Shown in pieces: positions 18,957-27,703 of a stretch of 64,000 nt of DNA; the stretch's first letter is position 1, and the number at the start of each line of letters is the position of its first letter. Where the stretch lies: assembly GCA_028280485.1 (NCBI GenBank), contig JANQLS010000182.1, positions 1-64,000 on the forward strand. Direction: 5' to 3'. Under the pieces are notes generated by a model. The model saw only the letters and a program-made list of their open reading frames with translations, was not told the origin of the DNA and did not search any database. The DNA is from Planctomycetota bacterium. Its GTDB lineage: Bacteria; Planctomycetota; UBA8108; JACQVS01. The position numbers were made by a program, and so were the translations under genes.

Positions 18957-20346
18957 GTTCTTTCCTCCATTTCTCTACCGCATAGCGATAAGTAAAAAGG
19001 AAGTGTAATAGAAGCAATGCTTGCCCTGCGATGAGAACGAATCCGAAAATAGTTCTCAGTAACCAGTAGTTATTCGAAACATCTAAGGTCCCTTGCCAAT
19101 TCTGGTCGACTTGCCATGCTGCTCCCTGCTGAAGCCCAGCCAAAGCCAATGAAACTCCTAATCCAATTAAGCCCACAATCACTAAAACATAACAATAGAC
19201 GTTCAGTTTCGACTGGAGCCAAGGCGCCCCCACTATCTTTGGAGTGATAAAAATGAGAAGCCCATTAGCAAAGAATCCGAAGACCCCAAAAAGTGATACA
19301 TGCGAATGGCTGATGACCCAATCACTAAAATGAATTAGCTTTTGGGACTCAGGAGTACTCTGCCAGACAACCTGAACTCCGGTGATGAAATAAAAGAAAA
19401 TCCCCCCCAGCCACCAAAGTAAGCTAGGATGGTTTTTGATTTGTGAAAAATTTATTCCAAAAGTGAGCAGGGTATTCAGGAAGACTGAAACACCCCCCAA
19501 TCCAACCGCACAAAGAACCAATACTTTTAATCCCTGATCCCAATAAGGTAAGGCTTCTTCAACGAAGAGCGACAAGCCGTGCAAGGGATAAAAAAGAGCC
19601 ATCAACCAAAACCCCAACCACGCTAATCGCTGACTGAACAGAGGGCGGCCTAAAAGAAGGGGAAAGAAGTGGTAGAAAAAACCGATCCCAATATAAGCGA
19701 CCCCCATTCCTAAGAATTCATGAACCACCAGTAAGTTAAAAGCCTCGCCCCGATCACCGGGGAACAGCGTGCCCCCACCAAAGTTCGCCATAAAGAAGGT
19801 GAGAGCGCACCAGGTGATTCCGGCATGGAGACAAGCGGATGATACTGGCTGAGGCGTGGAACTTTGCCAAAAGGGGAGGGCGTATCTAAACCAAAAGAAG
19901 ATCCAAATGATCGCTAAGAATGGATCCAAAGGGACTGGGCTCTCCGCCCATTCCACTCCTTGGGCTCCTCCATTCAAAATACCGAGAACAGAAACGAGAA
20001 CTCCTGCCTGCCAAGCCCAAAATAAAGAAGAATCTAAGCCAAGTTTCGTTTTCCACTCTGGCACCCATCGAGGTAAACACCAATTTGCACCCGCCCAGAT
20101 CAGGTTCATCACAAATCCCTGAACCATCAAAAAGGTATGACCCATTCGCACTCGTGAAGCCGAAAGAAACTCGATGCCTTCAAAGGGATAAGCTTTTAGG
20201 AAGGTAAGGGAATAGAAAAACCCAAGGCCGAGGGCCGTGATCAAACTCAACGCACCACACAAAACATAGCGGCGAGTGAGAGTCAGGTTAGGGTCTGAAT
20301 AGGCTTCTTCTAGTGTTGAAACTCGATCGGAGTTTTCACCGTCCAC
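18949..20346 (-). CDS. ccoN: CcoN-like haem-copper oxidase subunit I, CuB ligands altered
   Basis: A 465-residue, about 12-helix protein aligned with cbb3 subunit I. His70 (RMGHT) and His349 fit the low-spin haem, His347 (SHSH) the high-spin haem, and His209 (VVHEF) the first CuB ligand. In the next helix the family has PHH. Gapless alignment through RP-S-RL and FW...Y...G...ALP-W-Q puts Leu-Ser-Leu (258-260) there, so two of three CuB histidines seem missing. It may therefore be a divergent NO reductase-like or non-oxidase paralog. The start is GTG, eight bases after arsC ends, and it overlaps ccoO. The alignment was made by eye from a remembered consensus. Confidence 0.78.
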   Translation of the reverse strand: MDGENSDRVSTLEEAYSDPNLTLTRRYVLCGALSLITALGLGFFYSLTFLKAYPFEGIEFLSASRVRMGHTFLMVQGFVMNLIWAGANWCLPRWVPEWKTKLGLDSSLFWAWQAGVLVSVLGILNGGAQGVEWAESPVPLDPFLAIIWIFFWFRYALPFWQSSTPQPVSSACLHAGITWCALTFFMANFGGGTLFPGDRGEAFNLLVVHEFLGMGVAYIGIGFFYHFFPLLLGRPLFSQRLAWLGFWLMALFYPLHGLSLFVEEALPYWDQGLKVLVLCAVGLGGVSVFLNTLLTFGINFSQIKNHPSLLWWLGGIFFYFITGVQVVWQSTPESQKLIHFSDWVISHSHVSLFGVFGFFANGLLIFITPKIVGAPWLQSKLNVYCYVLVIVGLIGLGVSLALAGLQQGAAWQVDQNWQGTLDVSNNYWLLRTIFGFVLIAGQALLLLHFLFTYRYAVEKWRKERA

Positions 20347-20354
20347 GGAATGAA

Positions 20355-20786
20355 TTAACCTCGCAAGTCATCCATTCCAGAGGTGATTTTGTCTTTGATC
20401 TCATCGCGGACTCGGCGAAAAAAGTTAAGCTTCTCTTCATCGGTTCCCTCAGCATGGGCCGGATCGTCGAAAGGCCACGCCACCTTGTTGACGGCCCCAG
20501 GAAAGATCGGACAATTCTCAGCAGCACTATCACACACACTGACGATGACATTGGGAGGATTAGGAATGAAGTCTTGAATCGACTTTGAGGTGTGGCTCGA
20601 AATATCTACCCCGACTTCCTTCATCACTTCGATCGCCAAGGGATGCACGTAACCCGCAGGGTCTGCTCCGGCACTTAAAGACTCCATTTCGTCCCCCGCT
20701 AAATGTCGTAACCAACCTTCAGCCATATGGGATCGACAAGAATTACCCGTGCAAAGAAAAAGCACGCTTCGTTTATCACCAGCCAT
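20355..20786 (-). CDS. arsC: Thioredoxin-coupled arsenate reductase (LMW-PTP fold)
   Basis: A 143-residue low-molecular-weight phosphatase-fold protein. The P-loop is CTGNSCRS, with Cys12 as nucleophile. Cys85 and Cys92 (SVCDSAAENC) form the redox pair that marks the thioredoxin-dependent ArsC class; the seven-residue spacing fits the class. It reduces arsenate to arsenite in the cytoplasm. ATG start. The gene ends eight bases before ccoN and is the first gene of an arsC-ccoN-ccoO set. No arsR, arsB or acr3 is nearby, so a role other than classical arsenic resistance is possible. Confidence 0.88.
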   Translation of the reverse strand: MAGDKRSVLFLCTGNSCRSHMAEGWLRHLAGDEMESLSAGADPAGYVHPLAIEVMKEVGVDISSHTSKSIQDFIPNPPNVIVSVCDSAAENCPIFPGAVNKVAWPFDDPAHAEGTDEEKLNFFRRVRDEIKDKITSGMDDLRG

Positions 20787-20837
20787 GAGTAGACCTTTAA
20801 ATTTATCTAATGAATAACTTGAAACAGATTGAAAGAT

Positions 20838-22214
20838 TCAATCGACGACTCTCCACCAAGCCACCTTCAAGTAACGACCTTCGGGACAATTGGAGGCGAC
20901 GGGATGATCGGGGCCAGCTCCTGTAGAACCTAACCACTGTAGTGATCTTCTAATATTGTGAGCCGCGTCGACGACCAGTTTCTCAAAATCATAAGAATTG
21001 AGCAATCCTGAACAAGAACACGTGACAAAGAGTCCGCCTGGCTCCATCAAGGACAAGGCTAATCGATTGAGATCGAAATATTTTTTACGCCCTTCATCGA
21101 ATCCTGATCGAGACCCGATGAATTTCGGGGGATCTAAAACCAAAGCGTTCCATTTTCTTCCGTTGTCGATCATCTGCCGCGCGTAGATGAAGGCATCAGA
21201 ATGCACCCACTTGATGCGCTGCTGATTGAGATTGGCGTTGTGCTTAGCTTGAGCGATCGCTTTTTCATCGAGATCTACCCCGATGACTTCTTTAGCCCCG
21301 TTGGCCTTCGCGGTAATCGAAAAACCTCCGGTGTAACAACAGAGGTCGAGAAGGTCTCGGCCCTGAACCCATTCCGCCAGCTTTTTTCGATTATCACGCT
21401 GGTCGCAGAAAAATCCGGTTTTATGTCCGGCTTCGAAGTCGATCGCAAACCTTAAACCGTTTTCCAACACCCGAATCGATTTAGACGCCGTGGAGGGAGG
21501 TGGATTCGCTTTAAGTTCACGCTCCATATTCTCGCGCTGGGCTGTTAAAAAATCGACATGGACTCGATAGGTTGAAGCCCCACTCTCCTCAAGAAGGATG
21601 GGAACGATTTGATCTAAGTTCTTCCAAACCCCCAAACTGAAGACTTCGATGCTCAAAGTAGTATCGTAGCGATCCACGATTAATCCACTGAGCCCATCTC
21701 CCTCCGAATGGAACAAACGGTAGCAATTGGTCGAGTCTGAAAGATCTAAGGTATCTTCTCGCAGCTTTACTGCGCGTCGAATTAAGTTACGGTAAAAATT
21801 GGCATCGATGGGCTGGTCGTCGAAAGACAACATCCTCAATCGAATTCGAGAATGAGGATTATAGAAAGCCGAACCGAACCTTTCTCCGTTTCGATCGTAT
21901 ACAGAGAGGATAGATCCTGCTTGAATTTGCGGACTCACTCCATCCACCATGCGATCATAAATGTAAGGGTGGAATGCTACTGACTTTAACTTTGCCCAAG
22001 GCTGGGGCCAATCTCGAGCCTCGGCAGGTATCTCAAAGAAAATATGGTCTTTTTGAGGATAGCTGGGCTTACTTGGCTTCTCCCCTTTTTTAAATTCAAA
22101 GTCTTTCTTTCCACCCGAATCTTTAGAGTCTTGATGAGAAGATCTTCGAGATCGCGGGGAAGAGGATTTGTGACGATCTCCTCGGTGAGATCCGGAGCCA
22201 AATTTAGGATTCAC
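20838..22214 (-). CDS. RlmI-like class I rRNA methyltransferase
   Basis: SAM-dependent RNA m5C methyltransferase of the RlmI (YccW) type, 458 residues. Residues 1-65 are a Ser/Lys/Arg-rich tail not found in the short members. A PUA-like domain follows (about 70-150), then a central EEHEAD-like region. The Rossmann domain has motif I DLCCYTGGFSITAKANGA, an acidic VIGVDLDE, a DPPKF catalytic loop and a CSCSG motif. The family methylates a cytosine in 23S rRNA. The start is GTG; the basic extension is in frame, and I see no better start before the PUA domain. It is separated by 51 bases from arsC downstream and may share its transcript. Confidence 0.85.
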   Translation of the reverse strand: MNPKFGSGSHRGDRHKSSSPRSRRSSHQDSKDSGGKKDFEFKKGEKPSKPSYPQKDHIFFEIPAEARDWPQPWAKLKSVAFHPYIYDRMVDGVSPQIQAGSILSVYDRNGERFGSAFYNPHSRIRLRMLSFDDQPIDANFYRNLIRRAVKLREDTLDLSDSTNCYRLFHSEGDGLSGLIVDRYDTTLSIEVFSLGVWKNLDQIVPILLEESGASTYRVHVDFLTAQRENMERELKANPPPSTASKSIRVLENGLRFAIDFEAGHKTGFFCDQRDNRKKLAEWVQGRDLLDLCCYTGGFSITAKANGAKEVIGVDLDEKAIAQAKHNANLNQQRIKWVHSDAFIYARQMIDNGRKWNALVLDPPKFIGSRSGFDEGRKKYFDLNRLALSLMEPGGLFVTCSCSGLLNSYDFEKLVVDAAHNIRRSLQWLGSTGAGPDHPVASNCPEGRYLKVAWWRVVD

Positions 22215-22443
22215 GATGAAATGACTTTAAAAAACAGGGGAAATAACGAGGACACTTCTGGGAAGGATCCAGTGAGTTATGGAAGTGGTAGAGAGGGAGC
22301 TAAATGGGAGGGAAGCTCCAACAAGAGTTTGAATCAATCCAGTCATTCTAACGTCCAAACTGAGGATATCTACGGGGATAAAAAAATCTCGTTCTCAAAT
22401 TAAGACAAGAAACTAAGCTTTGCCCCCACCCTCAATCTACGAC

Positions 22444-22520
22444 TACACTATTTAATCAGTTCCTGTTGATTAAACAGGAACTAAGCCGATTTGGGATCAA
22501 CTCGGCCGCGAACATAGGGT
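22444..22520. repeat. Dispersed repeat, inverted copy of the 40-150 element
   Basis: TCAGTTCCTGTTGATTAAACAGG is followed by AACTAAGCCGA and GGGATCAACTCGGCCGCG. It matches the reverse complement of the element at the left end of the window. It lies 80 bases upstream of the hydrolase start codon and may include part of its promoter region. Confidence 0.75.
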
Positions 22521-22601
22521 CGACAATGTGGAGGGTACTGTGAGCACAACTCACAATGCGAACAACCAAGCGGTGAACAAAGGAGCATTGGAATCTCTGA
22601 A

Positions 22602-24389
22602 ATGAACGACCTTCTCAAGAAACAGAACTTCGCTCGACTCCTCGTAGCTTCGACTCTCTTACTCCTAACCTTTTCCACCAGCAGTTTCAGCAAGACACCT
22701 CCCAAACGCGGTCCCCTCGACCCTGTGTCTAAGGGAGCGCTCAACCCCTTCGACACCATCATCGCCACTCCATCGGAATACGGGTATGCAAGCGATGAGG
22801 TTGAATTTAAAAACGCCCTAGGGATCACACTGCGCGGCTGGTACTTTACTCAGGAAAAAGCAGCTCCCACCATTCTCGTTTGTGTGGGGAACACCGGAAA
22901 CATCTCATATTCCTTGCCCTACGCTGCATTGCTTGCCGATGCCGGTTTTGAAGTTTTAATTTTCGATTATCAGGGATTCGGACTCAGCGATGGAACTGCA
23001 GCGCTCACTGCTTTACCTGGTGATTGCCAAGCTGCACTCAACTACTTATTAAACGTTAAGAAAAAGAAAGCGAATGAAATTGGTGCGTTCGGAATTTCAT
23101 TAGGCTCAGTCTTAGCCTTAAGTATCGCAACCCGAAACGAATTAGCTGCTGTGGCTTTAGAGGATGTCTTTATTCCCTCTGATCATTTAGAAAAAATGAA
23201 GGGCCAACTCAAAAGTACGATCGCCAAGTTTGCTCTCACCGCCGTAGAACGATTGGTCTTACCTCAAGTCGATCCCATCACTAATGCTAAAAAACTCAAA
23301 GCCCCTCTGTTTCTTATCCACGGAGAGAGAGATTGGTTGTTGCCCGCATCCGGGTCCATCAAAGTAGCCCAAGCGAGACAAAATCCAACTCACACTTGGA
23401 TCATTGAAAGTTCGGGGCATGCTCCGGAGCCTTTAGCCACTCACGATGGGATTTACCAGTACGAGATTCAGAACTTCTTTAAAAATGCCTTAACGAAGAA
23501 GAATTCACTGTTTCCTCGCGCCACCTTTGAAGTGAGATCTACGGAAGAGAAAACATATCTCTCCAAAGTTCAAATTAAAAATATCACTCTCCTCGATGGG
23601 ATGCCCACCCCCGTACAAATCTACTTAGCCTCGGGGTACGGCGAGGGTGGATTTTTTGCTTCCCGACCCTCTCACTCCTTTAAACGGATTTGGGCTACAA
23701 CTCAAGAATTAGAGATCGAAGTCAAAACGCAATTTAAACCCAAAGTTATTTCCGTTTTCCAACCATCAAAAATCAACAAGGGGAAAGATTTTTGGCTCTT
23801 TCCTCAATCTGATTTTACGAAAGCGAGGAACGATTACTTCAAATTTCAGAAGTCCTTTGCCTCCTATCCTATCCCCGTAGAAATCGATGCTGAGAAGAGT
23901 AAAAAAAATGAGTACGAATGGGTCATTCCCTGGAAAACGTCGGACCTGTTAGCGGCTCTCCCCCGCCCCAAAAAAATCCACCCTCGAGTTATCGCCCGTT
24001 ACGCTCGACACCTAGCTCGTTGTTCTCAATTGCTAAAACACCGAGGCTCCGAAAAAGAAGCACTCCTTTTAATTCAAGCGATGCTCACCTACATCCCAAA
24101 AAATCCCGACAAACACTACGAACTTAGTAATGCGAATTTCAGAACGGGTTTAAATGAACCTGCGATGCTCACTTGCTTTGGCGTCCTCACTGATGAGCTA
24201 ATATCGATGGGAGAATGGAAGGAAGCTCAAACATTACTTCAATCCAACATCACCCTCTTGTTCAAACCCAAAAAACGTGAAGAGCCCTTAACCCAACTCA
24301 AAGCCATATCTAATCAAGAAGGATTGAAAACTTGGCGAGATCAGCATCTGAATTCAAATGCCAGAAATCCATTTAAAAGGCAGCTATGA
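22602..24389 (+). CDS. Exported alpha/beta hydrolase with long C-terminal region
   Basis: A 595-residue protein with a signal peptide (LLVASTLLLLTFSTSSFS) and an alpha/beta-hydrolase domain at about residues 50-300. The nucleophile elbow is GISLGS (Ser about 166), the acid is in HGERDW (Asp about 244) and the base in SSGHAPE (His about 273). LIFDYQGFGLSDG carries the usual strand-loop of this BEM46/YqiK-like group. The C-terminal 290 residues are not recognised; their last 130 look helical and TPR-like. The substrate is unknown. A monocistronic gene, preceded by a dispersed repeat. Confidence 0.75.
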   Translation: MNDLLKKQNFARLLVASTLLLLTFSTSSFSKTPPKRGPLDPVSKGALNPFDTIIATPSEYGYASDEVEFKNALGITLRGWYFTQEKAAPTILVCVGNTGNISYSLPYAALLADAGFEVLIFDYQGFGLSDGTAALTALPGDCQAALNYLLNVKKKKANEIGAFGISLGSVLALSIATRNELAAVALEDVFIPSDHLEKMKGQLKSTIAKFALTAVERLVLPQVDPITNAKKLKAPLFLIHGERDWLLPASGSIKVAQARQNPTHTWIIESSGHAPEPLATHDGIYQYEIQNFFKNALTKKNSLFPRATFEVRSTEEKTYLSKVQIKNITLLDGMPTPVQIYLASGYGEGGFFASRPSHSFKRIWATTQELEIEVKTQFKPKVISVFQPSKINKGKDFWLFPQSDFTKARNDYFKFQKSFASYPIPVEIDAEKSKKNEYEWVIPWKTSDLLAALPRPKKIHPRVIARYARHLARCSQLLKHRGSEKEALLLIQAMLTYIPKNPDKHYELSNANFRTGLNEPAMLTCFGVLTDELISMGEWKEAQTLLQSNITLLFKPKKREEPLTQLKAISNQEGLKTWRDQHLNSNARNPFKRQL

Positions 24390-24960
24390 GGTTTTGAGGC
24401 CCATAAGCTGAAACAAATCGTATTATCGAAATAGATATGTAACTTCGTGTTATTGAAACAATGTTAATAAAATAAACGCTTCAAAATAAAACGGATTCAA
24501 TTCTCGTCAAATTTAAGGGCGCTAAAATTTTTGCCTACGCTCAATTTTAAGAGTAACGCTTAAAACCATTTAGGTAGACCAATCCAATCCCTAGCAAAAA
24601 CCTTATATTTCCCTTCAGCTTATTCCTAACTTCAGTCGAACTAACCGCCAGGGACGTTGAGGAAAAACTACAATATTATCGTTGAGTTTAAAAAATCGTT
24701 AGGGATCAAATGCATCATCATTCGATCGCCTTCCCTAAATATTATCGTCACAAGATCTATTCGATAAGGCTTGAGACATCGTAGGGGTTCAGTTTGGGCA
24801 CTGAATTGATCCTTCATTCTGATTTGGGATGAAGTTTTTATAACTCAGCTTGCTTATTCATTGAGAAATTCTTGGTCCAGTAACCATTGATTATTTCACT
24901 TTGAATCAAGTTAGAGATATATGTTCCACTTGGCTCCTGGTTATCGGTCTTCGAAAAGAA
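24390..24960. other. Intergenic region, AT-rich
   Basis: About 0.57 kb between the hydrolase and the HDOD-GGDEF gene. It is visibly more AT-rich than the flanks. The HDOD frame stays open back to a TTG at 24901 but without domain content. I see no other gene, terminator or repeat. It probably holds the promoter of the downstream gene. Confidence 0.4.
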
Positions 24961-26508
24961 ATGAATCAGACTTCTTGTTCCACCTCATTACCTAAAGTTC
25001 TCTTTCAAGAAGAAAACCTACCGAGTATCCCTACGGTAGCTTTAGAGATCTTACGTCTATCAAAAGATCCCACCGTAAGTGTGGAAGATTTAGGCGAAGT
25101 TATATCTTCAGACCCGGCTCTCTCAGCAAAAATTCTGAAGTTAGCAAATTCCTCACTTTACCGTCGTGGAGATGAGATCACGACCCTCCCCAAAGCCGCC
25201 GTTCTGTTAGGCCTAAAAACAGTGAAGCTCATGGCGCTGAGCTTTTCATTAACTCGAAATGTCGAACGAGACTCTGCCGACTCTGACAGTGATTACGATT
25301 TAGAAGAATATTGGCGCCACAGCCTAACCTTGGGTGTCTCCGCTCGAGCACTCGCTCGCCGGGTGGGATCTCAACGTGATGACGAAGCCTTCCTATGTGG
25401 TTTACTCAGCTACATCGGTCAAATGGTTATGGCCCAATCCCTTGAGGAGTATAATGAGGTCCTCGATCACGCTACAACGATGCTCCCCACTTCCGAACTT
25501 GAATTTGAGATTTTAAACTTCAACTTTCATCAAGTGGGAGGAGCCTTACTCACCAACTGGGGACTTCCCAGTATCATTGCCCTCACCGTTTCTCATTGGG
25601 GTCACGAAGATCTCCAAGAATACGTAGGGAACGAACAAGAATTACAACTTTGTCAGATCATGAAGGTGGCTAACTGTGCCAGCAACGTGATTTGTGAGCT
25701 GGAAAAAGGACAAGCCCTCAAAGAACTTCACGATTGCTCCAATGAATTCTTTGGTTTAGGTGGAGAACAAATCGAGGAATTCTTAGTCAACTTGCAACAG
25801 GACGTTCAAGAGACGGCTCAGCTTCTCAATCTGGATCTGAGTGAGACTGACGACTACACTTCCATCGTCGAAGATGCGCGCAGTCAGATGGTTCAAATCA
25901 GCCTCAACACCGCACTCGATTTAGAAGCGACCACCAACCGACAACGCGAATTAGAAAAAGAAAAACAAGAACTGGAACTCAAAGCTTATACCGACAAGCT
26001 GACTGGAATCGATAATCGAGAATCCTTCGAAGGATTTTTACATGACACCATTCGTGGGCACCTCACGCGCAACCGCCCCCCCTACTTGGGACTCCTCATC
26101 CTCGACGTCGATCACTTCAAAAAGTTTAATGACACTCACGGACACCTCGTCGGTGACGATGTCTTAAAACTTGTCTCTAAGTCTCTCGTTCATTGCGTTC
26201 GAGAAACCGATATGGCGGCCCGTTTCGGAGGGGAAGAGTTTGTCGTGCTCCTTCCCGGCACTAAAGAAGAAGCCTTGGAACGAGTCGCTGAACGAATTCG
26301 ACTCAATATCGAACAAACTAAATACGTGACTAAGGAAGGTGAAACCTTATCCGTCACTGTGAGTCTCGGTGGAGTTTTCTGCGACGCTATCTACAGCACC
26401 GAACAAGGGGAAGACCTTATTAAATTGGCCGACGATTGTTTATATGAAGCCAAAAACGCTGGGCGAAACCAGTGGTTGATCAAGAAAATTGAACTAGAGA
26501 AGGTTTAG
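24961..26508 (+). CDS. HDOD-GGDEF signalling protein, probable diguanylate cyclase
   Basis: Cytoplasmic signalling protein. An HDOD domain at about residues 10-210 opens LPSIPTVALEILRLSKDP. A linker with a coiled segment (RQRELEKEKQELELKAYTDK) leads into a GGDEF domain with DKLTGIDNR, LILDVDHFKKFND and an active-site GGEEF. An inhibitory-site motif RETD lies five residues before GGEEF, so product feedback by c-di-GMP is expected. I placed the start at this ATG because the HDOD domain begins shortly after; a TTG 60 bases upstream is in frame. It is alone in its transcript. The target is unknown, though two PilT-type ATPases occur elsewhere in the window. Confidence 0.88.
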   Translation: MNQTSCSTSLPKVLFQEENLPSIPTVALEILRLSKDPTVSVEDLGEVISSDPALSAKILKLANSSLYRRGDEITTLPKAAVLLGLKTVKLMALSFSLTRNVERDSADSDSDYDLEEYWRHSLTLGVSARALARRVGSQRDDEAFLCGLLSYIGQMVMAQSLEEYNEVLDHATTMLPTSELEFEILNFNFHQVGGALLTNWGLPSIIALTVSHWGHEDLQEYVGNEQELQLCQIMKVANCASNVICELEKGQALKELHDCSNEFFGLGGEQIEEFLVNLQQDVQETAQLLNLDLSETDDYTSIVEDARSQMVQISLNTALDLEATTNRQRELEKEKQELELKAYTDKLTGIDNRESFEGFLHDTIRGHLTRNRPPYLGLLILDVDHFKKFNDTHGHLVGDDVLKLVSKSLVHCVRETDMAARFGGEEFVVLLPGTKEEALERVAERIRLNIEQTKYVTKEGETLSVTVSLGGVFCDAIYSTEQGEDLIKLADDCLYEAKNAGRNQWLIKKIELEKV

Positions 26509-26630
26509 TTGACCCAAGTTCACAAAAGTGCACTTCATTGGGTTCATTGACAGAAATCGTTTCGTCGATTAAATATTAAGGCTTATCTCGAAAGCCATCA
26601 TCTTCAAAATATTTCTGTTCATAAAACCCC

Positions 26631-27236
26631 TTGACCGAACTCCCTATACCCGACCCCATATCCATAACTATTCCAAGCGAAATCTCAAAGCTCCTCGATG
26701 AAGCTCAAGAGCGAAGGGAATCGATTCTGGAAGAGCACCGTAGTCCTCTACTGGGCTACGTACCGGGAGATTTTAATCTCATCTACCAGGGCTTAGCCTT
26801 CTTAAAGAAAACCTACTCACCGAGTGACCTATTCTGTGAATGGGGTTGCGGGATCGGGATCGTCGTCGCCTTAGCCGAAAAATTGGGTTTCGATTCTCAC
26901 GGTATCGAGATCCAAGATTATTTAATCGATGAAGGTCGTGAGTTCTTTGAAGCAAAAAACATCTCTGCGGAACTCTACAAGGGGAGTTTCATTCCTGAAG
27001 ACTTTGATGGCTACGATCTCGTCGAGATCACTGAAAGAGTCACCGTTCTCGATGGATCGAATGCCTTAGACGAAGTCGAACATACCATCGATGAATTTGA
27101 TTTGATCTATGCCTTTCCCTGGCCCGGTGAAGAAGAACTCTATTTTAACTTATTCGAAGAACGCGCCCAGCCGGGAGCCCTGTTATTGACTTATCACGGC
27201 CCAACGGAGGGGCTGAAATTGCATCGAAAGGAATAA
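26631..27236 (+). CDS. Small SAM-dependent methyltransferase-like protein
   Basis: A 201-residue protein with one Rossmann-type SAM site: FCEWGCGIGIVVALAEKLG (motif I), GIEIQ (acidic motif II), and DLIYAFPWPGEE where the catalytic motif of class I enzymes lies. The N-terminal 60 residues are helical and charged. The C-terminal core is short, so the substrate-binding part may be minimal. The start is TTG, since no ATG or GTG comes before the domain. The substrate is not predictable. It follows the HDOD-GGDEF gene after 122 bases on the same strand. Confidence 0.7.
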   Translation: MTELPIPDPISITIPSEISKLLDEAQERRESILEEHRSPLLGYVPGDFNLIYQGLAFLKKTYSPSDLFCEWGCGIGIVVALAEKLGFDSHGIEIQDYLIDEGREFFEAKNISAELYKGSFIPEDFDGYDLVEITERVTVLDGSNALDEVEHTIDEFDLIYAFPWPGEEELYFNLFEERAQPGALLLTYHGPTEGLKLHRKE

Positions 27237-27252
27237 AGTATTCGGCTCATTG

Positions 27253-27276
27253 TAGCCCGCACATTCCATGAGCGGC
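27253..27276. repeat. GTCCGCAC-type palindrome, copy 2
   Basis: TAGCCCGCACATTCCATGAGCGGCC, a variant of the palindromes at 18083 and 36866. One position of the stem is mismatched here. Confidence 0.65.
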
Positions 27277-27282
27277 CAAAGT

Positions 27283-27346
27283 CCTTAACCCAGGGCGACG
27301 CTTCGCTCTGCCCTGGGCTAGGATATGACGGGCTTTCAGCCCTTGG
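27283..27346. repeat. Dispersed about 62-base element, copy 2
   Basis: Reverse-complement match of 14846-14907: CCCAGGGCGACGCTTCGCTC, then GCCCTGGGCTA, then GACGGGCTTTCAGCCCTTGG. Compensating changes keep the stems (CCCAGGG with CCCTGGG here). Confidence 0.75.
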
Positions 27347-27395
27347 TGAGAACCTAATTTATAGCTTTATCATCTTACTATAGTAATCTTCCCGC

Positions 27396-27632
27396 TCCGA
27401 GGCTGTGAATTTTTTCGAAATACATTAGTAAGCCCGGAGCGTAAGCGACGGGATACGTCATCGCGATGTATCCGCATCGTTATGTCCTCAGGGATACTCA
27501 GGCATTTAATTCCCACCCACGAAATACCTTAGCATTGTCCCGTCGCTTACGCTCCGGGCTTATTAATATTGGTGCTTAATTCTTTGTTCTGAATTTTGAT
27601 TTCATAGGAATCTAAAAATTCAGAGCCTCTCC
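27396..27632. repeat. Nested inverted-repeat module 1
   Basis: The outer arms are CCGAGGCTGTGAATTTTT (27396-27413) and its imperfect inverse at 27614-27632. The inner arms are 25 bases with an AGCCCGGAGCGTAAGCGACG core (27429-27453) and their exact inverse (27538-27562), 84 bases apart. The same order of outer and inner arms, with a related inner core, is seen at 36897-37153. No coding sequence lies inside. It fills the gap between the methyltransferase gene and the next, convergent gene. Confidence 0.75.
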
Positions 27633-27703
27633 GCGTGGCGCTTCCTGGCTACGGTAAAAAGAATTAAGCCTTCCCACCATATTCAAGCGAGTCATCGCCC
27701 TCC

